Source: Microglena sp. YARC (Eukaryota > Chlorophyta > Chlorophyceae > Chlamydomonadales > Chlamydomonadaceae). From it: 64,000 bases of DNA. The DNA lies in NCBI GenBank assembly GCA_022414725.1, contig CM039463.1, positions 79,781,183-79,845,182 of the forward strand. Direction: 5' to 3'. Numbering within the stretch: the stretch's first letter is position 1; each line of letters begins with the position of its first letter. The notes beneath the pieces were generated by a model. It saw only the letters and a program-made list of their open reading frames with translations, did not search any database and was not told the origin of the DNA. This document shows positions 10,701-19,526 of this stretch, piece by piece. The position numbers were made by a program, and so were the translations under genes.

Positions 10701-13700
10701 CATACACAAGGCGTGAACAGAAGAGATTTTTTAACACTTACCAATATGGCCTGCCCATCACCATCACGCAACATCTGGCGGTATGCAGCGCACGCTGTGG
10801 CATACACATGAGGTGGCATGGTATCTCCAGAAGTAGCTGCCTTTCTGTACTGTTCCATGCTGGAGGCACCAAAAAGGTGAGGCAGAGGCTGGAAGGGGTT
10901 CACTGCGATTAGGATGTTGCCTGTGTTGGTGTAGATGTCCCGGGTCTCATAGCGAGTCTGCAGGTTCCACAGTACTCCAGGTTCGTGCAGGTGGGAGAGG
11001 AGGGTCATGTCCTGGGTGGGAGAGGATGGATGTGGGTTCGCATTTAAGTGAATTACAGGCTGGAAGGGGTTCACCGCGATAAGGATGTTGCGTGTGTTGG
11101 TGTTCATGTCCTGGGCCTCATATCGAGTCTGCAGGTTCCACGGACCCCAGGCCCGTGCAGTTTAGGGTTGACCCGCCCACAAAAGCTCTCTATCCCCAAC
11201 CATACAGCACTCACCCATCCCCACCCCACATTGGGGGGGGGGGGGGGAGTGTTGTGTGGTTGGGGGTGGAGACCTTTGGTGGGCAGGTAGGTGGATGAGC
11301 GGACACAATACTCCAGTGCAGGTGGGAGAGGATGGAATTGGCGTTACATATTAGTGGAAGTGGAAGTAGGAGTAGAAGTAAAAGTAGAAGTGGTAGTAGC
11401 AGTAGCAGTAGAAGTAGAAGTGGAAGTGTGCATCCCTTGAAGTGCAAGAATTGAGCTAGGTGTGAGAGGATGGAAGTGGCGTTACATATTAGTGGAAGTG
11501 GAAGTGGAAGTAGGAGTAGAAGTAAAAGTCGAAGTGGTAGTAGAAGTAGCAGTAGCAGTAGAAGTGGAAGTGTGCATCCCTTGAAGTGCAAGAATTGAGC
11601 TAGGTGTGAGAGGATGGAAGTGGCGTTACATATTAGTTGAAGTAGAAGTAGAAGTGAAAGTGTGCATCCATTGAAGAGCAAAAATTGTGCTAGGTGTGAG
11701 AGGATGAAAGTGGGGTTCAGGATGTGTTTGAATACAAGTGCAAATATTGTGCTAGCACTCTGACAGGGCTTTTTCCGTTACCAGTAGCAATCGCTGCCTG
11801 GGACCTCGTTTTGGCCAAAAATTATAAGACCATGACACCAAAACCTAAGAACCCCACGAGGCGGCCCTTCGGGCTGCCCTACCCAAATCACTACCTGGAC
11901 CCCATCGTTGGAAAGTACAAAATCCCTGAAAGGTACCACAAGATCCCCTTTCTGCATTAAAACAAGCCCTCGTAGTGTCGCAAGCGACGCAGAAAATTGG
12001 CGGCAGGTGTTGGCTATCGGAGCAACTGGTTGCAACAGAATCAAGCGCAGTGGAACGAAGCCAGGGTCGGACAGACGCACGGACAAGCGGACAATGCAGT
12101 GACCCTGGGGGTTCTCGTCTCCCAGAAGGGGTGGCTATGCCAGAAAAAGATCAACTCTGACCAGACGGTGTTTCTTTCAATTGGCCCCTCCCAGAAAACT
12201 TCAGGTGATCTTGATTGTTCGAGGTTGGGCGGGTCCATTTAGCCAATCTGGCTACACCCTGGGCTGCAACTGTGCAACTGTGTGGCAGTGTGATTGTGAA
12301 ATTGTGTAACAGTGTGATAGTGTAACTATGTAACAGTGTAACTGTGTAACTGTGTGACATTATAACTTTGTGGATGTGTAATTGTGTGACTATTTAACTG
12401 TGTGACAGTGTAACTGTGTTACTGCTTATGAATCTTCCCTACTTCTAATTTCCCCTGCTTATTTCTTCGTCTTGAATCGAAGTAGGAATGGTTTTTCATG
12501 AATATGGCTCAGAAGTGGAAATTGATAATACATTGAGAATATGTTGAAAATGGCGAGGATGCATGCATTCAAAATTGCATGTAGTGGTGCATGCAGAAGT
12601 GCATATTTAAGTGCAAGCAGAAGTGGATGCATGTAGTAGTGGATGCAGAGGCGCATGCTGTCGTCGATGCATGTAGTGGTGGATGCAGAGGTGCATGCAG
12701 TGGTGTACGCAGTCGTAAATGCAGAAGTGCATGCTGCCGTGGATGCTTGTATTGGTGCATGCAGAAGTGCATGCAGAAGTGCATCCAGTGGTGGATGCAG
12801 AAGTGCTCGCTGTAGTGGATGCACGTATTGGTGCATGCAGAAGTGCATGTAGTGGTGGATGTAGAAGTGCATGCTGTCGTGGATGCATGTATTGGTGAAT
12901 GCAGAAGTGCATCCAGAAGTGCATGCAGTGGTGGATGCAGAAGTGCATGCTGTCGTGGATGAATGAAGTGGTGCATGCAGAAGTGCATGCTGTTGTGGAT
13001 GCAGTGGTGGATGCATGTAGTAGTGGATGCATATAGTGGTGCCTGCAGAAGTGCATGCTGTCGTGGATGCATGTAGTGGTGCCTGCAGAGGTGCATGCTG
13101 TCGTCGATGCATGTAGTGGTGGATGCAGAGGTGCATGCAGAAGTGCATGCAGTGGTGTACGCAGTCGTAAATGCAGAAGTGCACGCTGCTGTGGATGCCT
13201 GTAGTGGTGCATGCAGTGGTGGATGCAGAAGTGCATGCAGTGGTTGATGCAGAAGTGCATGCAGTGGTGGATGCATGTTGTAGTGCATGCAGTGGTGGAT
13301 GCAGAAGTGCATGCTGTCGTGGATGCATGTAGTAGTGCATGCAGTGGTGGATGCAGAAGTGCATGCTGTCGTGGATGCATGTAGTAGTGCATGCAGTGGT
13401 GGATGCAGAAGTGCATGCTGTCGTGGATGCATGTAGTAGTGCATGCAGTGGTGGATGCAGAAGTGTAAGCCGAGGTGCATGCAGTGGTGCGTGTAGTGTT
13501 GCATGCAGTGGCAATATTCTTGCAAGCCACATGGTAGGCAGTCCAAGCATGCTGCTGTCGGGGGTTCTGCTGCTCAGTACTGCAGCTGCGTGGTGCATGG
13601 TGAGATGGTGAGTGTTGCATGCTGAATAGTGAGATGGTGAGTGTTGCATGCTGAATTGTGAGATGGTGAGTGCTGCATGGTAAGATGGTGAGATGGTGCG

Positions 13701-14614
13701 TGCTGCATGCTGAATGGTAAGATGGTGAGTGCTGCATGGTGGATGGTAAGATGGTGAGATGGTGCGTTCTGCATGCTGAATTGGGAGACGGGGAGATGGG
13801 GAGATGGGGAGATGAGGAATGCTCCATGACCACATGTGGCATGATGCTGGGCAGTGTGTCGAGACTAGGGACATGTTGAATGCAGCATGCAGCAGTGAAC
13901 TCTCCACCATGCATCTTTCCCCCGAGCGTGGAGCTGACCAGAGTTGCATGGAGGTTCACTGTGCTGTATCTAGTTATCTAAAAGTTCAACATGCGCTTAT
14001 TCAGGGAGGGTCCCAATTGGCCTCGGGTGACCTTGAGTCTGCAATCGAGCAATACAAATGCTGTACCTTTGTTCATATGTTAGTTCAGGGGGTACCCAGC
14101 TAGGCTACAGAGATTTGCTCTACCTCAAAAATAATCAAGATAAATCTAGACGTTCCCAAGGAGCTATTTATAAGCACCTGGTCCCCAGAAAATAGAAAGG
14201 ATACGACGAAAGACCTGGGATAAAGTACTACTACATAATTTAAGTTTGTTTGGCCTCTGGCGACCTTGAGACTGCAATTCGGCAAAACAAATGCAGTATG
14301 AGGAGGCCGGGGTGAATATCTTACGGGGGGGGAGGACCTGTGCTTGGTGTTCCATTGTTTGTTGTAAGTCCACTACTGTATGTTTTGGCCTAAATAATAA
14401 CGCAAGGTAGATGGGTATGTCATCTCCATACCTCTATGTTGACGCAGTCTGTGTTCTGGTGCAGCAGCTTTGCTTGAGGGCAATCCAACGCAGCCCGCCC
14501 TTCCTCAAGAATCACAGTTGCCTGATCGCCCTCCATCTGTACTACCTCGGCTCTCTGCCACTGCTGCTTTGAGTCCTGAATCCAAACCTTGGACCCAGTG
14601 GAGAACATTTCCAT
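1505..14614 (-). CDS. Myosin heavy chain, motor domain N-terminal half (gene runs off left edge)
   Basis: Actin-based motor ATPase. Five exons join in phase: 14614-14432, 11011-10742, 9102-8914, 8327-8028 and 1751-1505 (all minus). Together they encode about 396 residues. In order: an SH3-like N-terminal subdomain (GSKVWIQD, about residues 7-14), the HEPGVLWNL and [11 protein letters not shown] motor motifs, the Walker A P-loop [19 protein letters not shown], switch [28 protein letters not shown], and the LLHLGNI block. The first ATG at 14614 is preferred over one 45 codons upstream because the longer form adds a hydrophobic stretch atypical of myosins. Exon 5 ends in phase 1, so switch II, relay, converter, neck and tail lie beyond position 1. 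The SH3-like start suggests a class XI- or VIII-like plant/algal myosin; class is not provable from the head half. Introns 1 to 4 are 3.4, 1.6, 0.6 and 6.3 kb and filled with repeats. Confidence 0.95.
1795..2035. repeat. Purine-only low-complexity tract
   Basis: About 240 bp of G runs and GAGAGG repeats upstream of myosin exon 5 in transcription direction. On the transcript (minus) strand this is an almost uninterrupted C/T tract ending about 45 nt before the exon 5 acceptor. Confidence 0.9.
2130..2325 (+). mobile_element. tRNA-derived SINE
   Basis: Contains a pol III A-box-like TGATCTAGTGG (about 2133) and a perfect B box GGTTCGACTCC (2175-2185), followed by a non-tRNA body and a 3' part CACGCCCCACCAGGCGTTATCA. 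The 3' part is shared with the element at 39675-39875 and, inverted, with 15727-15778. The tRNA-like region has an odd arm and is probably not a functional tRNA. Confidence 0.75.
2326..2445 (+). repeat. Second copy of the 23.5-kb ORF sequence
   Basis: GGCCATTGCTGACCCAAGAC and the following roughly 90 bp match the minus strand of 23560-23440, where they encode AIVDPRQAHSTTS. Here the reading is broken. This shows the sequence is dispersed, probably part of a TE, rather than a single-copy exon. Confidence 0.5.
2446..2666. mobile_element. TAGGGA-family MITE, boundary copy of the 124-bp array
   Basis: About 221 bp with terminal inverted repeats AAGGGATCGGC...GGCGTTCCCTA and a palindrome-rich interior (ATATCATATGAT, TTTAGCCTAG). 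Flanks are TCTGGTAC on the left and CCTGGCAC on the right; the right flank reads CCTGGTAC at the genuine exon 4 end. This 8-bp duplication is exon 4's own GTACCAGG on the minus strand. The element therefore inserted at the exon 4 splice donor. Confidence 0.8.
2640..7810 (-). repeat. 124-bp tandem array: about 42 copies of myosin exon 4 tail + donor + MITE end
   Basis: Regular units start at 2758, 2882 and 3006 (124-bp steps). On the transcript strand each holds a GATAG, then 67 nt matching exon 4 ([20 protein letters not shown]; the true exon reads [10 protein letters not shown]), ending CAG, then GTAGGGAACG (donor plus MITE terminus) and about 45 bp of intron. 124 is not a multiple of 3, so the array holds no continuous reading frame. 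Outer copies are nearly identical. It lies wholly within myosin intron 4. Confidence 0.95.
3590..4860. repeat. Indel-riddled central part of the 124-bp array
   Basis: Units here carry dense single-base indels, dropped blocks and misplaced short insertions (for example around 4000-4700), while units on both sides are almost perfect. This looks more like an uncorrected single-read consensus through a collapsed array than biological decay. Confidence 0.7.
7811..8027 (-). repeat. Two diverged echoes next to true exon 4
   Basis: Two copies of the exon 4 tail unit sit between the array and exon 4. They share substitutions not seen in the array (for example GATCATCTGCTTTG instead of GAGCAACTGCTTTG on the minus strand). 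One has lost the donor (CAG followed by CTGGGG). They look like an older round of duplication preceding amplification of the 124-bp unit. Confidence 0.8.
8028..8327 (-). CDS. Myosin exon 4: switch I region
   Basis: 100 codons, phase 0 to phase 0. Contains [15 protein letters not shown] (switch I), [25 protein letters not shown] and [20 protein letters not shown]. The last 67 nt plus the donor GTAGGG are the source of the 124-bp tandem array downstream. The intron starts with the terminal repeat of a MITE: exon CAG, then G, then TAGGGAACG. Confidence 0.95.
8328..8580. repeat. G-rich low-complexity tract upstream of myosin exon 4
   Basis: GGGTGGGGTG and GGTTGGGTTG repeats with long G runs. On the transcript strand this is a C-rich pyrimidine tract running directly into the exon 4 acceptor. 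Confidence 0.9.
8708..8803. mobile_element. TAGGGA-family MITE, truncated
   Basis: Starts TAGGGACCAGCATATCATAT and carries the internal GATATCATATGAT and TATTGTA-ATAAATGGTAAC motifs, but lacks the second terminal repeat. It lies in myosin intron 3. Confidence 0.75.
8878..8899. repeat. Interstitial telomere-like (TTTAGGG)n
   Basis: Three perfect TTTAGGG-type repeats, 13 nt inside intron 3 from the exon 3 donor. The heptamer is the plant/green-algal telomere unit. Too short to be a chromosome end. Confidence 0.9.
8914..9102 (-). CDS. Myosin exon 3: P-loop (Walker A)
   Basis: 63 codons, phase 0 to phase 0, acceptor TGTGCAG and donor GTGAGT. It contains [17 protein letters not shown] (nucleotide-binding P-loop and following helix), the variable loop 1 rich in Ser/Gly, and [16 protein letters not shown]. 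All catalytic P-loop residues are intact here, unlike the two echoes at 9150-9245 and 9398-9495. A telomere-like tract starts about 13 nt into the intron after its donor. Confidence 0.95.
9150..9245 (-). pseudogene. Echo of myosin exon 3 head, acceptor retained
   Basis: On the minus strand: acceptor CTGTACAG, then [17 protein letters not shown] and [10 protein letters not shown], then divergence. The P-loop glycine is replaced by Arg (GESRAGKT). No donor follows at the matching place, so it is an exon fragment, not an alternative exon. Confidence 0.85.
9398..9495 (-). pseudogene. Second, more decayed echo of myosin exon 3 head
   Basis: Acceptor CTGTACAG, then [17 protein letters not shown] and QLGGTHG. 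The P-loop has two changes (E to G, A to D). It is flanked, like the first echo, by AGGC/AGAC tetranucleotide repeats that also adjoin the true exon's acceptor, so exon head plus upstream intron were copied together. Confidence 0.85.
9826..10735 (-). repeat. About nine echoes of myosin exon 2 tail with donor
   Basis: Copies of roughly 90-100 bp of the exon 2 3' end ([20 protein letters not shown]) near 9826, 9918, 10012, 10104, 10210, 10370, 10470, 10570 and 10672. Those ending near 10077 and 10178 keep ATATTG or its variant followed by GTAAGTG; the one near 10636 has GTACGTG. Most have frameshifts or altered residues. They lie just downstream of exon 2 in intron 2. Confidence 0.88.
10742..11011 (-). 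CDS. Myosin exon 2: motor core start
   Basis: 90 codons, phase 0 at both ends (acceptor ACCCAG, donor GTAAGT). It carries [14 protein letters not shown], the [15 protein letters not shown] strand, the loop containing MPPHVYA, and [14 protein letters not shown]. It stops exactly before the P-loop exon, so ...GQAIL joins [11 protein letters not shown]. The 3' end with its donor is echoed about nine times in the downstream intron, and the 5' half is echoed once upstream. Confidence 0.93.
11040..11160 (-). pseudogene. Echo of myosin exon 2 head
   Basis: On the minus strand it reads [18 protein letters not shown] then [10 protein letters not shown]. The true exon has [20 protein letters not shown]. 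It lies upstream of exon 2 in transcription direction, following the rule that 5' ends of exons are echoed upstream. Confidence 0.85.
11340..11690. repeat. GTAGAAGTGGAA minisatellite
   Basis: Hexamer-based repeats interrupted three times by a shared roughly 55-bp block (GTGTGCATCCCTTGAAGTGC and flanks), giving a higher-order unit of about 130 bp. It lies in myosin intron 1. Confidence 0.85.
11962..12155 (+). repeat. Dispersed repeat: GTCGCAAGCGA...CCCTGGGGG family
   Basis: GTCGCAAGCGACGC, AATTGGCGG and CAGTGACCCTGGGGGTTCTC recur at 18378-18592 and inverted at 59545-59695, with GGCGGAGCCCCCC at one end. No coding potential is recognised. Confidence 0.55.
12280..12425. repeat. GTGTAACTGTGTGACA minisatellite
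   Basis: Short imperfect repeats of GTGTAACTGTGTGACAGT in myosin intron 1. Confidence 0.85.
12555..13515. repeat. GTGCATGCAG/GTGGATGCAG minisatellite
   Basis: About 960 bp built from 12-bp subunits (GTGGATGCAGAA, GTGCATGCTGTC, GTGGATGCATGT, AGTAGTGCATGC) arranged in a roughly 51-54-bp higher-order unit that is almost perfect at 13270-13460. It creates long Cys/His/Thr-rich reading frames that are artefacts. It lies in myosin intron 1. Confidence 0.92.
13590..13810. repeat. GAGATGGTGAGTGTTGCATG minisatellite
   Basis: Units of about 30-50 bp containing GAGATGGTGAGTG, TTGCATG and CTGAAT, repeated about seven times, ending in GGGGAGAT repeats. It lies in myosin intron 1. Confidence 0.85.
14432..14614 (-). 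CDS. Myosin exon 1: SH3-like N-terminal subdomain
   Basis: 61 codons starting [14 protein letters not shown] and ending at ...CVNIE before donor GTATGG. The pattern W-x-x-AEV, EGDQATV and the Cys-containing loop match the small beta-barrel that precedes the motor core in most myosins. It ends in phase 0 and joins directly to [12 protein letters not shown] of exon 2, a junction conserved in myosins (usually DDMT-x-L-x-LHEPG). Confidence 0.85.
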
Positions 14615-16505
14615 GCTGATCGAAGAGATACCAGCAGAAAGAAGTAGATACAGTATCAACCAAGTAGAGCTGGATTTGAAGCAAAGGTCAAAACTGATCA
14701 GGAGCAGCTGGTATTGTTCTGGAGCTAGTCGAAGCGAGATTGGGGACAACAGACCAGTAGCAAGAAGTCGGGAAGGAAAGTTTACGTTCTAACTTCGACG
14801 CAGCTAAGCGAAAGCCTGGGGTTGGTATTTTCGAGGCAGATTTTTCAAGCAGCACAGTATCACAGGCTTCAGAGATATAATCAGAACTTGAAAGTGGAGC
14901 TCCAGTGGCGTCGATAGAGACTAAGGACAGCCCCAACGAGGTATGACGGAGGCACTCGTCAACGCGAACGAGACTGGCTTGGAGGTGGGCAGCTGTCACT
15001 TTGCTCCAGGAATACTCAGGCAAGATATGGATGAATGCGTTGGCTTCTGGGTCATCGCGTGCACACTGGCATGTAACGGTCGCGAGATGGCGAGCTGTAA
15101 CGGTCGCGTTTTGAAAGTCAAGGAGGTAGGCAGTAATGTAGGTTAGGGTTTGGATTTGGGTGTGAGCGTAGGCGCTTTCTGCAGAGGGGTAAAAGCCTGT
15201 AGGCAATAGGCGGGGGGTCATCCGGCAGGCAGCACGAAATGAACTCGATCGAACTCGCTAAGCGATAGTTTGGTTATATTTTAAGCTCATGGCCTTACCA
15301 ACATCCTAGACTTACATGACTCTATCTGAGTAGGCAAAGAGCGGACCGGTTACTCTCCGGTCCCGAGTTTCCTGCCGTCAGCAGTACTGTGCACTACAGA
15401 CTGCTCTAGTATATTACCGCCTCAGTGCGACTATCTCTCTCTCTTCTATAACTCTTGTAAACGATTGAGTCTTGCAGTCTCCAATTATCACAGTTGTTAC
15501 TGCCCTCTTGCCTTGTCATACGTAATACCGATTATTTTTTATTGACTGCTGATCCGGCCCAATATGATGAGCAGTTTTAGCTGGCGGTATGAAAAACTTC
15601 AAACTGTGAAGGCATACCTTAGCTTACTAGCGTCCCTTCCAGAATCACGCCATGAGGCGCCTTTCTCCTTTATACATAGGTTGGGCCCAGCCATAGCAGC
15701 CACAACCCACGTGATTGTACCAGTCATGATAACACCTGGCGGGGCGTGGTATTAAGGGAGCCCCGTCTTTCGGCAATAGATATTGGGCTGCTACTTGGAC
15801 CTGGACCTGGACAAAGCTACCATAGCGGTTGACAGCGAACGTGATTGCATTATTTACGCATGAGTGTGGTGTAGTAGGGTTTGTATTACACATGTGATTA
15901 CATTATGTACTTATGAGAATGGTGTAGTAGGTTGCATCCCCCCTGGTTCATATACTTCTAATATTGTTGCCGAAGAAGGCAAGCAGCCAATTGCTGGCTG
16001 GATCTATGTAACCAAGTCCTAAGTGTTCTAGTAATAGTGTTTCTACTACCAATGTTTATGCTCCACTTACAATGGTGTTTTTATACTCCGTTTATACGAG
16101 TGCTTATACTACCAATGTTTTTACTCCGCTTGCACACGGTGAGCATCCGCACAGCTGGTATACCCTCTACTCAATCCAATCCAGTCATTTAAACAACAGT
16201 TGTGAAAGGAATTTCACCCCGGGAGACGACCCCCGACACAAACCAGCGACACAGAGGATACAGTTCGAATGGCGTTGCCACTCCTAACATATGGCTGGGT
16301 CACTGTAGGTATTACAACAGCTCAACATTATGACCCTGACCCTCTCAACATTGACGTATATATAGGATGAAGTGGGCTGGCCAAAAATTTAAGTGACTGG
16401 GGGGTTAGGCTTCTGGAAACAATGTTTTGAATGGGTGGATCTTCACATTGAATTTCGTGAGAGTGTGTATGTAATTATGTATGTGTGGGGGTGGTGTGTG
16501 TGTGT

Positions 16506-16551
<46 letters not shown>

Positions 16552-18615
16552 GGGTATGGGCAAAGAAGGGAAACATTCAAGCATTGCAACTATTACGAGC
16601 TATATGTGGCTGCTGCCTGGCAGCTTCCCTTCCTGGGGCTTGGGCCAGACCTGCTGGGGCTGGCTACAGAAGTCCAAACGTTTTTTTACGTTGTGAGGTA
16701 TTTCTCCCGTAGAGGGGCATCTCCCTGCACATACCAGCGGCGCCAGGATTCAGTTCAAATGGCGATGCCACTCATACAAAAGAGTAGACGAACTTAGGGA
16801 CGGTGGGAGATACCGAACCTCGTCCCAAAGAACATTCACCACTACCCCTGACCCAATTAATTTTTGACACAATGGCCCGTTGAGCTAGACGCTGTGCTGC
16901 ATAGCTTCAAAATAAGAGTGAAGGCTATAAAAACCGAATAACCAAATCTAGGAAAACTTGATCACCATTCAAAATTGAAGTGCAAGGGCATTTGAAGGAA
17001 AATTAGGAAACCTCAAGTTGTGTAGTGTGCGAAGTAGTAATAGTACATCCGGCGAATAGCAGTAGGACATACCGAGGTTTGTACACAATGAATAGACCCA
17101 GGGACGTTGACCTATCTAGCAGTTGTGTCATGCACTGCTTTTATTTTTCAGCAACCAGCAGCAGTAGCAGCTACAAGCAGCAGCAGTAAGTAGCAATGCA
17201 GCGGGCAAGCAGCAGCAGCAAGCAGCAGCAGTAAGTAGCAAGGCAGCAGGCAAGAAACGGCCGCAAGCAGCAGTAGCAGCGGCTACAAGCAAGTAGCAGC
17301 GGCTACAAGCAGCAGCAGTAAGTAGCAAGGCAGCAGGCAAGCAGCAGCAGCAGCTACAAGCAGCAGTCCAGCTACAGGCAGCTACCCTGGCCAGCTGCTC
17401 AGTCAAATCTCAAGCAATCTAGGCAGAAGTGCCCCTGTCTCTAGGCAGCGGGGGTGCCTCTAGGCAGAAGTGCCCCTGTCTCTAGGCAGCGGGGGTGCCT
17501 CTAGGCAGAAGTGCCCCTGTCTCTAGGTAGAAGTATTCTGCTTCCTCTCAATTTCTTGTAGCAAGTCCTCCATGATGCGCGACACTTGCTTTACAAAAAT
17601 ACCCTGTGGTGTTCAAGTGTTTTAAAAGTGCTGTTAAAAGTGTTAAAATGTTTGTTTAAATACCCTGTGGAGTTCAAGTGTTTTAAAAGTGTTCAAGTTT
17701 ATTTCAATACACTGTGGTGTTAAAGTGTTTTAAAAGTGTTCAAGTTTTTTTAATACCCTGCAGTGTTCAAGTGTTTTTAAAAGAGTTAAAATGTGTGTTT
17801 TAAATACCCTGTGGTGTTCGTGTGTTTTAACAAGTGTTTTAAAAGTGTTAAAATGTGTGTTTTAAATAACCTATGGTGTTCAAGTGTTTTAAACAGTGTT
17901 TTAAAAAGTGTGAAGGTGTTTTCTAAAATACCCTGATGTGTCCAAGTGTTTCAATTACAAATTGTTTTAAATGATTTAGGCTTTTAGGTGTGCAAGTGTA
18001 GCTGAAAATGCCTCAACTCTAAATAAGACCACGCTAAGCTAAGTGTGGGCTTTACCCACAAATGTAAATGTGGCTTTGCATTAGGCTTTTAAGTGCGCAC
18101 GTGTGGCTGTAAATATCCTGTGGTGTTCAAGTGTTTTTAAAGAAATCTAGTGTTTAAAAGTGTTTAAATACCCTGCGGTGTTCAAGTGTTTCCATTATAC
18201 ACTATTTTAACTGAATTAGGCTTGTAAGTGCGTACGTATAGCTGTAAATATCAAAGCTCTAAATGGGACCACAGTAAGCTAAGTGCGGTTGTTACCCACA
18301 CATGTAAATGTGGCTTTGCCCCATTCAATTTCTTGAAGCAAGTTGTCCATAAATCACGACACTTGCTCCACAACAAGTCCTATGCAGCGTCGCAAGCGAT
18401 GTGAGAAATTGGCGGAGTGTGTTGGCAACAGAACGACAGGTGGCAACGGACTGGAGCTGACCAAAGCCAGTTAGTTATGAGGCAGTTGGCTGACGTGTCG
18501 GGCTTCAATTTTTCGGTCGGCCGGACAGACAAATAGGTAACCCTGGGGGCTCCCGCCACCCAGAAGGGGGGGCTCCGCCAAAAATGACATGCGCATGACC
18601 TTGGCCTTACTGGGT
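14615..18615. other. Intergenic region upstream of the myosin gene
   Basis: No convincing gene. It holds an inverted SINE 3' fragment (15727-15778), copies of the GTTGTGAAAGG-type dispersed repeat (16197-16290, 16695-16855), a poly-G run (16507-16550), a CAGCAG-rich minisatellite (17145-17400), three copies of a roughly 40-bp GCCCCTGTCTCTAGGCAG unit (17425-17530), and loose AAGTGTTTTAAAAGTG repeats (17590-18330). The myosin promoter should lie just right of 14614, but no distinctive element is recognised. Confidence 0.6.
16507..16550. repeat. Poly-G run of about 44
   Basis: Uninterrupted G homopolymer preceded by GTGTGTG. Length is uncertain because such runs are poorly sequenced. Confidence 0.9.
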
Positions 18616-18757
18616 GGGGGGAGGCTACCCTCCAGTGAGCTAGCATCCACAAGCCAGATCCTCCTCGGGTTTAGGGTTTAGGGGTTTAGGATATAAGGTT
18701 TAGGGTATAAGAGATCTGGCTTGTGGATGCTAGCTCACTGGAGAGTAGCTTCCCCCC
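18616..18757. repeat. Inverted repeat with telomere-like spacer
   Basis: Left arm about 18616-18657 (CTCCAGTGAGCTAGCATCCA ... CAGATC) and right arm about 18711-18757 (GATCTGGCTTGTGGATGCTA ...) are near-perfect reverse complements of about 40 bp. The spacer is degenerate TTTAGGG repeats (18668-18708). Confidence 0.85.
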
Positions 18758-18779
18758 TCCACCTTCCTGGCCCCTGGCC

Positions 18780-19370
18780 CTGTCGTAAATCCACAGTAAA
18801 CCCGCAATTGACATTAGTTGCGTGTATGAGGCGTGTGTTAGCAAGTCTCAGAGAAGTGGCACTGCCGATTCTGTATTGCATCATGTTTATAGGTGTCAAG
18901 TAGACTTTAACATGTAATGTAATGTAATGCAATTCAATGTAATGTAATAGGAAAGAAACAGGAGTCGAGTGTGTGAGGCGTGTGTTAGTAAGTCTAAGAG
19001 AAGTGGCACTGCCGCTACTGTATATAGGACAGAAACAGGAGTCGAGTGTATCAGGCGTGTGTTAATAAGTCTAAAAGAAGTGGCACCACCGGTACTGCAC
19101 TGCATCATGTATACAGGACGGAAACACTCTTTCCCCCTTGCTCATTTGTAGACAAATGGATGCTTAACACATGTTTGACATTAAGAATAACTGACACATA
19201 CTTCTGTCAAAAGTGACCTGCGCTTGACCTTAGCCTTACTGGCCCCCTGGCCCTGTCATAAACCCACAGCAAAACCGCAAGTGACATCAGTTGGGTGTGC
19301 CAGGCGTATGTTAGTCAGTCTATGAGAACTGGCGCTACCGCTACTGTACTGCATCATGTACATAGGGGAG
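18780..19370. repeat. Four-copy repeat downstream of the SRPBCC exons
   Basis: About 75-110-bp units with core CAGGCGTGTGTTAGTAAGTC followed by AGAAGTGGCACTGCCG, near 18780-18880, 18955-19020, 19030-19110 and 19260-19350. On the minus strand each reads SGSATS-x-RL-x-NTRLIH-like residues and some are preceded by an acceptor-like GATGCAG. It could be an echoed terminal exon of the SRPBCC gene, but no gene family supports this. A short LINE tail (TAATGTAATG) sits at 18888-18950. Confidence 0.5.
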
Positions 19371-19526
19371 ACACATTCTTTCCCTCTAACTTGTTTGTGT
19401 ACAATCATTGCTTCTCCTGGACACCCACATACATACACGATCTCCCTTCCTACACCCACACCAACCTCAGTGCCCCTTTTAAACATGCTTGCTTGCTCCT
19501 ACCAACACAGCTGGCCCTAATCTCAC

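Noticed and set aside
12459..13959. Long minus-strand frames (up to 496 codons) rich in His, Cys and Thr
   Set aside because: Translation of a 12-bp-based minisatellite in myosin intron 1; all frames of the minus strand are similarly open.
14688..15221. 177-codon minus-strand frame just upstream of the myosin start
   Set aside because: Non-repetitive and fairly protein-like, but no homology is recognised, it overlaps the myosin 5' region in another frame, and no splice partners were found. Possibly a TE fragment.
18668..18708. True chromosome-end telomere
   Set aside because: Only a few degenerate TTTAGGG units, internal to the window and bracketed by an inverted repeat.
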